From NCBI GenBank assembly GCA_949987705.1, contig OX465283.1, positions 164,005,850-164,069,849 on the forward strand: a stretch of DNA of 64,000 bases, in the 5' to 3' direction. Positions 12,036 through 22,644 of the stretch are shown here, piece after piece. The stretch comes from Thereva unica. Lineage: Eukaryota; Arthropoda; Insecta; Diptera; Therevidae. The position numbers were made by a program, and so were the translations under genes. The first letter of the stretch is position 1. Every line of letters begins with the position of its first letter. The notes under the pieces were generated by a model, which ran no database searches, was not told the DNA's origin, and saw only the letters and a program-made list of their open reading frames with translations.

Positions 12036-12275
12036 CAGGGGCGGCGCTTTCATAGGTGCTAATGGTGCACTTTCACCGAACGCAATTGGACGAGGGTGAA
12101 AATTCAGAAAACCATTAAAAAAAAATAAAAAAAAGTGTTCCTGTGTCTTTATTTTCATCTATTACAGAAATTGTGTGTTTTTCCACTTTCCTTCATTGCG
12201 AACAAAAAATATCGAGCTGATGGGGCGCAACATGGCATACTGCACCGGGCGCAAAAACCCTAAACGCCAGCCCTA
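12036..12275 (+). mobile_element. hAT-like MITE, copy 1
   Basis: The 240-bp element starts CAGGGGCGGCGCTTTCATAG and ends with the inverted counterpart AAACGCCAGCCCTA. Inside the right end, GCATACTGCACCGGGCGCAAA matches, in reverse complement, the start of the copy at 24039. Flanks AGCACACC and AGAAAACA are only a weak 8-bp duplication (5 of 8). It interrupts an older repeat that contains CAAGATGGCGG on both sides. Confidence 0.65.
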
Positions 12276-13560
12276 AGAAAACATGACGAATCTGTGGTAA
12301 AAATTTGAAAATTCAAAATGGCGGCACCAAGATGGCGGTTCGATATCGGCAATTATGATTCGATTTCACTGAAAATAGTTATTTGGGGGTGTTTAAGGTC
12401 GAAAATAATATATTATTGTCAAAATTAGAAAATTCAACATGGGGCGAATAAAAACCTGTTTAATGGACTGTATAATTAAATTAGTACGAAGACTCTTTTA
12501 TAATTGATTCAGCGAAACGAAGAAATACAATAAAAATACTTGACAATCATGGCAATTTTGATGTCTGCTCTAGAAACACTCTTTAGTGCACTACATGATG
12601 ACCAAGCATAATATTTCAATTTCGAGCAGACTTTAATCTTTAATTTACCAAAAAAAATATTATAATTAATTAAAATTATTTCTTTCTTTTTTTTCCAGAT
12701 AAACCTGTGCAAAAAGCAACAAAAAAAAATGCAACTCATTATTGTGATATCTTGGCTCAAAACTAAAAAAAAATGAACCAATTACATTAAGCTATTTCTT
12801 CGCTTTTTACATTCAAATGGAGAGAGAAAAAAGGATATTTTAAATTATGATTTATAAATAAAAGTAAAAGTAAAAGTAAATAAAAATAAATAAAGCTAGA
12901 ATTTAAGTTTCAAATTGATCGATTGTTGTTTTTTTATATAAATTAAACAAACCAAAATTGTTCTGCACTATTTCTTTATAAAAACAATACGAAACAAAAA
13001 TGAAATGAAATGAAATGAAATGACTCACTCACTCAATGAACAAGAAAAAATGTTACTTTTCAAAATTGTGATATTTTTGTAGCTTTAAGCCACAATTCGT
13101 AATTATTGTATGTTTAAAAAAAACAAGATCACCTATATATTCCAAAGTCGAAAATATTAAAATGAATTTGTTGTAAAATGTTAAGAGGTTGTTATTTTGA
13201 ATGTTACTTTTTAAATAATAAACGAATAATTTAAAAAATAAAAAAAAACTTGCTTTGTTTGTTTAGCTGAAAAAGAATCGAAACTGGTCTAAATTTGTAC
13301 TAAAATATATCGTCAGGTCTACCCTTTAGAAAAAAAAATAACTAGGCAAATTGAAGAGAATCGGCGATGGAACTGTGTGCTTGACCAAAAGACACAAAAA
13401 TGCCCCACGATGATACTTTTCCCGCAAAATAAGACGTACCCTCATAGCTTTCAGCCTTCTTTTTCGACAATGGATTCGTTCATGAGCAGAACATCGCTGT
13501 ATGTGTAATATCGTACGAGCAGAGTCTGCCCCAAAAAAGAGAATTTGCTTCAGAAGCATG
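12276..13560. other. AT-rich intergenic DNA with simple repeats
   Basis: Contains A/T-rich low-complexity DNA, including (AAAAGT)n-like sequence near 12861-12890 and four units of TGAAA at 13001-13020. CAAGATGGCGG at about 12330 repeats the sequence on the other side of the hAT-like MITE. I see no gene. Confidence 0.45.
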
Positions 13561-13564
13561 CATC

Positions 13565-14155
13565 CTCGTGTAGTGAAGCACTTCCCTTATCCAAACCATA
13601 CAAGTCTACTGGAATAGACCTTATTTATCTCTTCTACAGCAGGAAATTTGGTCAGTTTAGCGTATGAGGATGACTGGAAACCCAATAAGCACTTTGACGA
13701 GCCGCTTTGATGGCACAGTTCTTGTACCTAAAGGTTTATGGTTGTTTAACCGATTCTTGTGAAAGTTCAAAGCCAACCTTTGGAATTTAGGACGATAATT
13801 TATCAGTGTCTCTCAAGACTGCCTCTTTACTTGGTTAAATTCCAATTGTTTAGAGACTTGCGAACATTTCATTCATACTCGAGGCAAGACGTTCTGATTG
13901 CGCCTAAATTTGTCATAATGTGGTCCTCAACTTGAAAAGTGCAGTGCTAAACAAAGTGATTTCGCTAGCGGCCGTCATCGACATTAAGAGAACCTTGGAA
14001 AACATATTGCTCAACTTTATAGCTATGGCTCTAGGTAGACAAGGTCTAAAGACGACTTATTGTGACTGGAAGGGCTCCAAACTGAGAATTTGCAAACTAA
14101 TGGTCTCTTATATTGAGAGGTTTATAGAGGGTATCATAGCAAAAAGAAGCTCACC
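13565..14155 (+). pseudogene. LINE reverse-transcriptase relic
   Basis: The plus strand reads KPYKSTGIDLIY near 13595, like the KPYKSPGPDGI block of RT. Later it reads LNKVISLAAVIDIKRTLENILLNFIAMAL (13950-14032), the damaged form of the AAFLDIEGAFDNT block. Stops and frame changes lie between. The blocks resemble RNase H-carrying LINEs such as the I, Loa or R1 groups. It ends abruptly next to the LINE-B tail at 14187. Confidence 0.6.
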
Positions 14156-14186
14156 AAAAGGAATCATGTCGTCGTTCCTTTGGTGC

Positions 14187-14400
14187 CTTCTTCTTCTTTT
14201 CTTTGATCCGTTAGCTGGTAGTCCGAGCGGGACATCCCCGGAACGGATACGCTGCTGCCGATGCCGTTTTTTTTATTCATGCGGTTTCTTACCTAGTTTC
14301 TTCTATTTCCCGATTCTGATCAACTCGGCAGATCGACCACCCTCCTCCTTTTATACCCTGGACTTGGAACCAGGCGACGGCGGAGTTGGTGTCTTATGAT
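14187..14400 (-). mobile_element. LINE-B-type 3' tail, isolated copy
   Basis: On the plus strand CTTCTTC, TTTGATCCGTTAGCTGG and GATACGCTGCTGCCGATGCC occur in the same order as in the 3' tail of the LINE-B copy split between 17346-17407 and 20291-20325. This uninterrupted copy is the key to reading the nested insertion there. The adjoining 14267-14400 segment matches, inverted and at roughly 80-85 percent by eye, 22645-22752. Confidence 0.7.
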
Positions 14401-14713
14401 AGATAAGCTCCTAGAGCTAACAAAACGTGTCAAAGCGTTGTCCCACAAGATTGCGTATACTATTGTTTTCATCGTGGAAACCAATGGAACAGAGAATACT
14501 ACTTGAAAGCATCTGGAACACATACTTTTTTATATGAAAGACAACCCCTCAACGTTAAAGCCCTTTTGTACTGTAGAAAGATAGCTCACTTTGACTGCAA
14601 TGTCGAATAGATAGCTATAGTCGTAAAGAACTGACGACGTTGACAGTGGCGTCGTGTGGCGTGACAAGTCGTTTGACTGGGACCTCAGGGTGGAAGTGCT
14701 AAGTTAAATTCAT

Positions 14714-14801
14714 GGCCTCTGTGCTGAAAGTCGTATTTCAAATAAAACGACACTTTTTTCAACTCAAACGATCTGGCATCTCGAATTTCAGCACAGGGGT
14801 C
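14714..14801 (+). mobile_element. ~100-bp MITE, copy 3
   Basis: An 88-bp copy with ends GGCCTCTGTGCTGAAAGTCG and TTTCAGCACAGGGGTC and core AAAACGACACTTTTTTCAAC. A further fragment of the same family (GTGACAAGTCGTTTGA) lies just upstream at about 14663. Confidence 0.7.
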
Positions 14802-14985
14802 GCTGGTTTCGGTGATGAAACTACAAATAACTTCTTATTCTTATTATTCTTACGGGATATGTCAGGAAAATTTCTGAAAGCAGAAAGACAAGAAGGAAGG
14901 AAAATCCTTGACGCGACGAACCACGAACCTCTGGAATGGTAGTCGGTATCCCTAATCCCTAGGCTACCAATGCCAACTGATGAGG

Positions 14986-15180
14986 TCTTCTTCTTTAACG
15001 GCTTTACAACCGGGATCCGGTCCTGGCCTCTCACAACTGTTCTCTCCCTCGGTCCCGATTCTGAGCCGATGTCATCCAGTTTGGCATCCCTAAGCTCTGA
15101 GCGTCCTGGTCCACGCCGTCCTTCCAGCGAAGGTTGGGCCCCCCTTGCTGTCGCACCCCATTGGCATTCAACTACTAAAA
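14986..15180 (-). mobile_element. LINE 3' end with GAAGAA tail (copy 2)
   Basis: The minus strand encodes GPNLRWKDGVDQDAQSLGMP and then NWMTSAQNRDR, the ORF2 C-terminal signature, then a stop and a GAAGAAG tail at 14986-14996. It is roughly 87 percent identical by eye to the 9399-9610 copy and in the same orientation, so both are 5'-truncated insertions of one family. Confidence 0.75.
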
Positions 15181-15524
15181 TGAAAACTGAAAGACTTACC
15201 AAAAGCATTTTTATATCTCTAGTAGCCAAGCGGCAGTGTCCAGTGCAAAGCTCCTAACCTAATTTATTCTGGGAATAATAATGCTCTCTACTGTTCATGC
15301 TCCACCCTTCATAATTCAATAACAGACACAATTCTTAATATCTTACACTACTAACACTTTTTTTAATTCACTATTTAATCACGACTTTTCGCTTTAGGTC
15401 ACTTTGATCACTTTGAAACACTTTCATCGTTTTTCAAATTTAAACTGACCCTAATTGTCGTTACCGCTGCATATAAGTATCCAAGCTCCTCCCTTATCCA
15501 TGTTTCAGATTTTTCCATCATATA

Positions 15525-15948
15525 CCCCATTTATGACTAGGTTCAACCCAGGTTCAACCCAGTCCTAAACGAATGTCGAGTTGAAACTGGGTCCACTCAA
15601 CCCAACTCAGCTCTCCTACTTGGATCGAGTTGATATTTCGCCTCATATACGCGGGTTGAGTTGAAATTGTGTTGAAGTGACATTTGTTTTTTTTGTTTAT
15701 CATCCGTCAAGTCCGCCTTAGGCGTTAATTGTGTGTTCGGTGTTTTTTCTGGCACAGGAACAAAAAATTATTTCGTTCTGAATATTTACGTATTTATAAA
15801 TGAGAAATTCACTCAAAAATTTGAGGTTATGTTGTGATTTCAGTTCAACTCTATTTCAACCCAAAGTGACCTCAACTCCACATCATATACGGTGGTTGAA
15901 ATTTCAACTCAACCTCGACTCAACTTATCAACTTAGTCATAAATGGAG
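15525..15948. mobile_element. TA-flanked MITE (Tc1/mariner-like)
   Basis: Terminal inverted repeats CCCCATTTATGACTAGGTT and its partner AACTTAGTCATAAATGGAG bound a 424-bp element flanked by TA on both sides (15523-15524 and 15949-15950). Inside, TTCAACTC, GGTTGAG and TTGAGTTGAAAT repeat in both orientations, so most of the element can fold back. It has no transposase frame. TA duplications and short inverted ends suggest a non-autonomous Tc1/mariner element. Confidence 0.75.
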
Positions 15949-15950
15949 TA

Positions 15951-17345
15951 AATGACTAGATCATACTGGAATATTCTATTTCCAGAACCTTTGAAAAGCT
16001 TTTTCTTTCAATTACCGTTCGTTGAGATTATAATCTAATAGATGGTGCTAAAAAGTCCGAGTGCATTGTCACGTGAACTATGCATATGTAAATTTCAAGT
16101 TGATAGGTTATATTTTCTACTTTTTATTCTATCAGGTTTCTATATCTTCTAATTTGGCTCCAACGCGTGACGGTACACACAAGCAGACACACAGACAGAC
16201 ACTTTCCTGTCAAAAGTTAGTATACACCGGCCATTTCCAATTGAGCAATTGCCACCTCCGATCCAATAAATTCCATTGATTTTCTCCATTACATGGTTGC
16301 AACACAATATGCCATTTAGCTTAATCTTCAATTCCTTTTGTATACATCGTTCATTTGATCCTTTTCATGTTGGTGCGTACTTATTCCAGGATTTATTTCC
16401 ACCAATAAATTGCATGAGAACAATCCCACTAATGGCAAGGCAACTACAAATCACAAACACAAAACCTTTACAGAAATCACACTTTCATAAACTTTCTGTC
16501 AAATGTTTTCGATTTGAAAAGTGATAACAAAAAAAAAACGAAATCCATAATGTCTCGCGTATTCATTTCCTCTCTGTTGAAAAAAGGTAGGAAATGAATT
16601 TTTTGTGCCTCAAAGGTACCTTTATCAATTTCAGATTTCCATCAACGCAACAATTCACAGAAAGCATTAATGAATCGCATTGGAGCGAAGATGCTGCCTC
16701 GCTCCCACTGTGTTGTATTTATAGTATCTCTCTCCATTTGAACTTAAAAGTCCAATTCAATCGCATAACAATTCACTGGAAAAGAATCTTTCTAATTTAT
16801 GTTAGTGGGGGCCGGGATGCTTCTACGTAATAATTTTTGTTTTCTGAATATAGTTTAAGTTCGTACCAGACCAGGTAAAAGGATCAGGTATAAATAGACT
16901 TCCAGGAACTTTAGGGTGTTGCGTACATATCAGTGAATTCTTTATTGGTTCAAATTGGCTATTGTTTGAAATATTAGGTTGAAAGATAATAAATTTGTTT
17001 TAGGCTATTTTTTACTTGGAGCCGACTATCGGATCCGATTATCGGAACCGACTATCGTGTCCAACTGCCGGATTAGACCGAAAGCTTGAACCGATAGTGG
17101 AAGCAAAGCGAGTTAGCACTTTTTTATCATTCTTTCTATCTAAATATTTAGGTTCGTCTAAATAAATTTTGATCGTACTACTTTAAGCCTTTTTCTTTTT
17201 AGACCGACTTTTATGGTGCCTATAGTCCGATCAATATTTTCTTGGGCAACAACGGATATTTAAAGATGCAGACAGGCGCCCTACCACAGAGCATAGAGAT
17301 CGCTATTGGTGCATCAAAAATGTGATAACCGGGTCTTCATAGAAA
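15951..17345. other. intergenic DNA, no gene recognised
   Basis: AT-rich, with a cluster of CGACTATCGG-like motifs at 17020-17100 (see findings) and a CA/GA-rich patch at 16170-16200. No domain-bearing ORF. Confidence 0.4.
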
Positions 17346-17407
17346 GCCTTCTTCTTCTTCTTTGATCCGTTAGCTGGCGGTCCTAGTGGGACGTTCCCAC
17401 AACAGAT
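17346..17407 (-). mobile_element. LINE-B 3' tail, distal part (split by LINE-A)
   Basis: Plus-strand CTTCTTCTTCTTTGATCCG, TTAGCTGGCGG and GGGACGTTCCCACAACAGAT match the first part of the intact tail at 14187-14250. The rest of the tail resumes at 20291 beyond LINE-A. Confidence 0.75.
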
Positions 17408-20290
17408 TTCGATCGATTTCAGGTGACTGGGTATAGCTTAGTGCACAATTTCTCCAACCATAGGGGTGTCGCCATGTTTGTTAGGAATGAAGTGGCTCTC
17501 CAGAAGGTGTACAATAGTACATCTTCTGAATTCAATTACATATGGGTTAAAATAATTCTTCGTAGCCACGTCATATTCTTCTGTTTTCTCTACAGAAGTC
17601 CTAACATAAGTAATGATGCCTCGACGTTAGCCTTCGATGCTATATCCGAACGAATCTCCGGATTTTTACTTTCCCATCCGGAGTGTGAAATCATTGTTGC
17701 GGGTGATTTTAACGTTCATAATACCAATTGGCTAAATTACTCGAATGGCACCAGTGTTTCTGGCAAAGACGCCGAGATCTTTGCAGATTTAAACAATTTG
17801 CACCAAATCGTGAATTGTCCGACACGAGTTCCGGATGTTGAAGGTCACGGAGCTCACCTGCTTGACCTATTCCTTACCACACATCCATCTCGATACTCCG
17901 TCGAGGTTAGCTCACCCCTTGGCAACTCGGACCACAAACTAGTCAGGGCTAATTTCCCATATCCATCCTCCACCCCAACCAACACAGTCCCCAAAAGAAC
18001 TGTCTGGCACTATGGGAAAGCCAACTGGTTGGGACTTATTCGCTTTTTCCAAGCCACCGACTGGAATTTGTGTTTCCGAGGTGCCAGTGCGAACTATGCT
18101 GCGCTCTGTATTACCAAAATAATACGGGCAGGAATGTGTTTGTTCATTCCTCATTCCACCAAATCTATAAAGCCTAGGCCAAATAGATGGTTCAATGGTG
18201 AGTGTATGAACGCAATTAATGCTAAGGAAGCCGCCTATAGAGCGTACAAACGTTCCCCAAGCGAGTCACTTCGGCGTGAGTATATGAAATCAAGGAACTC
18301 CTGCAACTCCATCATCAGGAAGGTCAAAGCGTCATGCGATGACAAGTTGAGAAACAAGATCCTCAACACACGCGTAGGCAGCAAAAACTTCTGGTCCTTG
18401 GTAACTTCCATCAAGAAGAATTTTACGTCTTCCACAACCCCTCCATTTATTTATGGAGGAAAGGTGACAGCAGAAAGCAAATCCAAGGCCGACTTATTGG
18501 CATCTCTGTTCGCCTCTAATTCTTCCTTACCTGAAACTGATACGCTTCCCCCGGTTCTCGAACGCAACGCCCATTCAATGGACGGAATTTTCTTCAGGAC
18601 TCGCGAGGTGTATAAGTGTCTCAAAGTGCTCGACGTCAATAAATCCACTGGCCCCGACAATATCCCCCCTATGGTACTCAAAAAATGTGCCTCACCCCTG
18701 GCTAAACCTCTGCGCAAACTTTTCGCCCTGTCCTACTTCTCCGGAGTTTATCCAAACTCTTGGAAACTAGCTCATGTTCAGCCCATTCCCAAAAAAGGTG
18801 AAGCCAGCGACCCTTTAAACTACCGCCCAACAGCAATTACTCCTGTTCTCTCCAAAATCATGGAGACAATAATCAACAAAAGGCTGATGAAATATCTGGA
18901 ATCCAACCAAATTCTACACGACAGGCAGTACGGCTTTAGACCGAAAAGATCTACTGGCGACCTTCTTGTGTGTCTGACTGAGGCCCTCAACCAAAACATC
19001 CATCGCTTCGGTGAGTCTGGTCTTGTTGCTCTAGATATTTCCAAGGCTTTCGACAGAGTATGGCATCTCGCTCTGCTGTCTAAACTCCAAGCTATTGGTA
19101 TCGACTCAGTTCTAAAGAACTGGATTGAGAGCTTTCTTTCTGGCCGTTCAATCAAGGTAGTATTGGATGGCGTCGAATCCAAACCTCATTCCACCTCGGC
19201 CGGCGTCCCCCAAGGCTCTATTCTCTCACCTACCCTCTTTCTCATATTTATTAATGATCTGCTCTCAATCCCCTCCAACCCACTTCACAGTTTCGCCGAT
19301 GACGGTACTCTGCGTTACTCCCACACCTTTGATAATACAAGACAAGCACGTGCCAGACCTTGTCCCGTCGACCGTGAACTCATGTCCAATTCTATTAACG
19401 AGGACATTGAACTCATTCTTGCTTGGGGCCGCAAGAATCGTGTCGAATTCAACGCATCCAAAACAAAGTACTGTCTTATCTCTACAAAAACCTGCACCAC
19501 CCGTCCCTCTATCTCAGTGGACAAAAAGAATGTAATGGCTGACCCATCTCTTAACATCCTAGGCGTAACCTTATCATCAGATCTGCGATGGAACAATCAC
19601 ATATTCCAAATCGCCAAACAAGCTTTCCAATGCCTGGGATTCCTCAAGAGATGCAAGTTCCTCCTCCAGTCATCTGCTCTGGCTACAACTTACAAGTCCT
19701 ACATTCGGCCCCGCCTTGAATACAACTCGTATATTTGGGCGGGAGCCCCAAAAACCACCTTGGCTTGGCTCGACAAGGTGCAAAATCGCGCCATCAAACT
19801 CATTGGCGATAACACCCTTTGCTCCTCCATCGACTCTTTAAGCCACCGTAGGAATGTTGCAGCACTTAGCAAATTTTACCGCTATTACCATAGTGAGTGT
19901 TCCACCGAAATTAGAAACCTCCTGCCTACACGGCAATTTTTTCCCCGCAACACAAGACTAGCCAACTCGGCTCACCCCTTCACCCTTCAGCCCTCCCCTT
20001 CGCGCACATTACATTTTAGTAGTTCGTTTATAAATAGAACAACTCGGTTGTGGAATTCTCTTCCGCAGTCGGTGTTTCCGAGCTCATATAACATCTCAGA
20101 GTTCAAACGCAAGGTTCATAGACATCTACTCACGCACCCTCCAGACCCCTAACCTATCCCTTCTCCTCTATCCTTCAAAGCAAGCTTACTACTAGAGACT
20201 GGCCATGACTCGAACGACATGACAAACTAGTAGTACAAAGGGTAATTCCTAAGCTTGACTTTACCACATAAAAAAAAAAAAAAAAAAAAA
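17408..20290 (+). mobile_element. LINE-A, 5'-truncated retrotransposon with poly(A)
   Basis: The element begins inside the endonuclease domain and ends in an A-run at 20270-20290. AGAT at 17404-17407 is repeated at 20291-20294, a short target-site duplication. The host sequence is the LINE-B 3' tail. The 3' UTR after the stop at 20152 includes GACATGACAAACTAGTAG, also seen at the end of the 33-35 kb copy. Confidence 0.85.
17423..20152 (+). CDS. LINE-A ORF2: endonuclease (partial) + reverse transcriptase
   Basis: An uninterrupted 909-codon frame. It starts at GTG in the tracked frame because the true N-terminus was lost by 5' truncation. The partial apurinic-type endonuclease shows GYSLVHNF...RRGVAMFVR-like sequence, AGDFNVHNTNW (about residues 95-105) and a terminal GNSDHKLV (about 167-174). 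The RT follows with NKSTGPDNIPP, YRPTAITPVLSK, QYGFRPKRSTGDLL, LDISKAFDRVWH, AGVPQGSILSPTLF and the catalytic FADD. The thumb region has YKSYIRPRLEYNSYIW, and the C-terminus lacks RNase H. The product would copy its own RNA at a nicked genomic target. The first endonuclease motifs are missing, so this copy cannot act alone. The intact frame points to a recent insertion. A jockey/CR1-like group is likely but I cannot fix the clade. Confidence 0.88.
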   Translation: MTGYSLVHNFSNHRGVAMFVRNEVALQKVYNSTSSEFNYIWVKIILRSHVIFFCFLYRSPNISNDASTLAFDAISERISGFLLSHPECEIIVAGDFNVHNTNWLNYSNGTSVSGKDAEIFADLNNLHQIVNCPTRVPDVEGHGAHLLDLFLTTHPSRYSVEVSSPLGNSDHKLVRANFPYPSSTPTNTVPKRTVWHYGKANWLGLIRFFQATDWNLCFRGASANYAALCITKIIRAGMCLFIPHSTKSIKPRPNRWFNGECMNAINAKEAAYRAYKRSPSESLRREYMKSRNSCNSIIRKVKASCDDKLRNKILNTRVGSKNFWSLVTSIKKNFTSSTTPPFIYGGKVTAESKSKADLLASLFASNSSLPETDTLPPVLERNAHSMDGIFFRTREVYKCLKVLDVNKSTGPDNIPPMVLKKCASPLAKPLRKLFALSYFSGVYPNSWKLAHVQPIPKKGEASDPLNYRPTAITPVLSKIMETIINKRLMKYLESNQILHDRQYGFRPKRSTGDLLVCLTEALNQNIHRFGESGLVALDISKAFDRVWHLALLSKLQAIGIDSVLKNWIESFLSGRSIKVVLDGVESKPHSTSAGVPQGSILSPTLFLIFINDLLSIPSNPLHSFADDGTLRYSHTFDNTRQARARPCPVDRELMSNSINEDIELILAWGRKNRVEFNASKTKYCLISTKTCTTRPSISVDKKNVMADPSLNILGVTLSSDLRWNNHIFQIAKQAFQCLGFLKRCKFLLQSSALATTYKSYIRPRLEYNSYIWAGAPKTTLAWLDKVQNRAIKLIGDNTLCSSIDSLSHRRNVAALSKFYRYYHSECSTEIRNLLPTRQFFPRNTRLANSAHPFTLQPSPSRTLHFSSSFINRTTRLWNSLPQSVFPSSYNISEFKRKVHRHLLTHPPDP

Positions 20291-21450
20291 AGATACGCTG
20301 CTGTCGGTGCCGCTGGGTCTCGAACTCTATTCACGATTAGTATCCACTCTTGCCGGTTTTTGGCGACGTCTCGACCCTCGGCAAACTGATAACTGTTGAT
20401 TCTTTAGGTCACCCTCGATATACTTTAGCCAGGTTTTCTTCGGTGCCGATCGCTGAATTCTCCAGCCTGCCGGAAGGTCTCGCCAGAGAAGTTTACGTGG
20501 CAAGCGGTCATCATCCATTCGGCAAACATGTCCAAACCGTAGACGACCTTTTTGCATTTCTTCTTTGATCAGTGTCTGCTGACCGCATCTTTGTCTGACT
20601 GTCTCGTTTCGAAGGCGATCGTGTAGTGAGACACGTAAGTGAGCATCTGCCTCAAGCATCGCATTTGAAAGACCCCGAGCTTCTTCCAGTTTGAGCAGTG
20701 TCCACGTTTCACATCCATAAAGAAGAATCGGAAGGATCAATGTTCGGTAAAGGCGTACTTTTGTTTTGATGGAAATATTTGTTGTTTGTATGTGCCCCAC
20801 TTGAGCGATGCGATTGTTGCTGTTGCCTGGCCGATGCAGCTGTGAACGTGGGACGTCGATGCTACTTTCGTTTCCTCAACCAATGATCCAAATATTTGAA
20901 CCTCGAAACCTGTTCGTTTCGGGTTCCATCGCAGTGTACACTGGCCCTCGATCCGTCCGTTGTGAGCACTTTGGTCTTCTCTGCATTGATTTTTAACCCG
21001 TATGACTGGGCAATGCGGAAAATGTCGGCGAACACGGCGCTATCGTCAGCGAACATTAAGTCGATTACGAAGTTGTTGTCGTCGTATCGAACTCCGAGTC
21101 GTTCATCGAATGGTTCACGCATAATCGTGTAGATCACAACATTGAAGAGAAGTGACGAAGCGACGTCTTCGTGTCGGACACCCGTTTGAATCGGGAACTC
21201 CTCGGATAAGTCACTTCGAACACGAAGGCTGTTGGTTGAGCCATCGTACGATGCTTGGAGAAGTTTGATGATTTTCAATGGCACGTGTTCGATTTCCAAG
21301 GCTCTCCACAAGCTGTTCCAATCGATGCAATCGAAAGTGGATTTGAAATTGATGAAAACGACGACAGTTCGTTTGCCACAACCAATTCTTTCTTCCATTA
21401 GCTGACGGAGTGCGAATATTTGATCAATGCACTTTCTCTTACTACGACCC
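20291..21450 (-). pseudogene. LINE-B ORF2 fragment (RT to C-terminus), minus strand
   Basis: Reading on the minus strand, 21398-20862 encodes RT blocks VFINFKSTFDCIDWNSLW, QTGVRHEDVASSLLF (degraded VRQGDVVSPLLF) and MFADDSAVFAD (catalytic FADD), then KINAEKTKVL. After a frame break 20800-20327 encodes the C-terminal part with YRTLILPILLYGCETWTLL and MDDDRLPRKLLW. The frame is broken at least once, and the 5' half is absent. The style (HAD...TKVL, YGCETW, DDDRLP.KLLW) resembles RTE/BovB-like or other RNase H-less LINEs. The 3' tail continues across the LINE-A insertion to 17346. Confidence 0.8.
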
Positions 21451-22640
21451 TCTTACTACGATCCACTTTCATCGATCGACTTTACTGTATGTCTGAATTC
21501 TGCAAGACTTTTAAACCTTTGCAATTGCTCTCCACTTTCATCAATTAAATCGAGCTACACAAATTGTTATTGGCTCCAATAGGCACCAGATTTATTTCTA
21601 CTCCCCTCTTGAGGGTTCCGTACACACAATCCAAATCATATTTAACCACGAATGGCTTTCACTCAAACAAACGCTTGTTTCGTGATCTTAACGATTTCAT
21701 TCTCCTTTCGTTTCATTTAATTGCTCGAGCAACGCGTTATACTTTCTTCCCCCCAACAAACCGAGAAATCATTTGATAATAGCACCCATGGCACCGGGGC
21801 GCCTCGTAATATCTCAATGAAATCGTAATCAACACCAATACCAAAGACACCCAAAGGACCCTTTAATCAACTCGAAATGTCTGAGCTATTTGCTGCCATG
21901 TTCCACCTCTGTTCACAAGTCTACCGAACAAAATTAATGGCCATAATCGCTGTTAACATATTAAGCCAACACTATATGCCCGGGGGTTGGATCCTTAGAA
22001 CCAGCCAGGATTTGACCCGGCCGCAATTTTCAAGTCAATTAGAACAAGCTACACACACACCTAGGAAGCAGTCTTGCAGGTAATAAACTGCTTAAAGGAT
22101 TCGACAATCAATTTTGTGTCCACAGAAACCCCGTGGGAGATTTATCGGTAATCTTGAATCTATATGCGGGGGAGGGGGAGCACAATCTGGCTTCTAAATA
22201 GGAAATGGATTTCGTAGAGATTGTCGAGGAAGCTACCCCGATGATTGATGGACTCGAGGGACAGTCAATCTCTTCCTGAGGAGATGGATCGGTGTTTATG
22301 TGACTTGTAGCTATTGGGGAGGAGGGGCATATCCGCAATCTTTCTAGACTGAGTAATTTAATAAGGGACGAGAAGCGTCTGGGATTGTGAAATTTATCGG
22401 TTGTTATGATCTATTGTCGAATATGAGGGTTTGATGCAGGTGGCTAGTTTGGGAAGGGTTTGGCATTTCGTATAGGAAGAATGTTGGGGGTTTTCCACTG
22501 CTTACATAGGAGTATGGAATCAATTTAAACTACAATTTTTACAGACGTGCCTAATGAGAAAAAAGCTTAGACCATTCTTGTGTATGGAACTATTTTAGGC
22601 AATGGTTTGATGCAGCAGAAATGCATCTGAATCTACAAAT
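21451..22640. other. intergenic DNA, no gene recognised
   Basis: No domain-bearing ORF. A G-rich patch (GGGGGAGGGGGAG) lies near 22170. Short frames overlap on both strands. Confidence 0.4.
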
Positions 22641-22644
22641 CTCC

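Noticed and set aside
12028..12283. Firm 8-bp target duplication for the 12-kb MITE
   Set aside because: Flanks match at only 5 of 8 positions; kept as weak evidence only.
14759..15257. Frames of 95-156 codons on both strands
   Set aside because: They run over the 3' end of a LINE (GRPNLRWKDG signature in another frame) and have no domain of their own.
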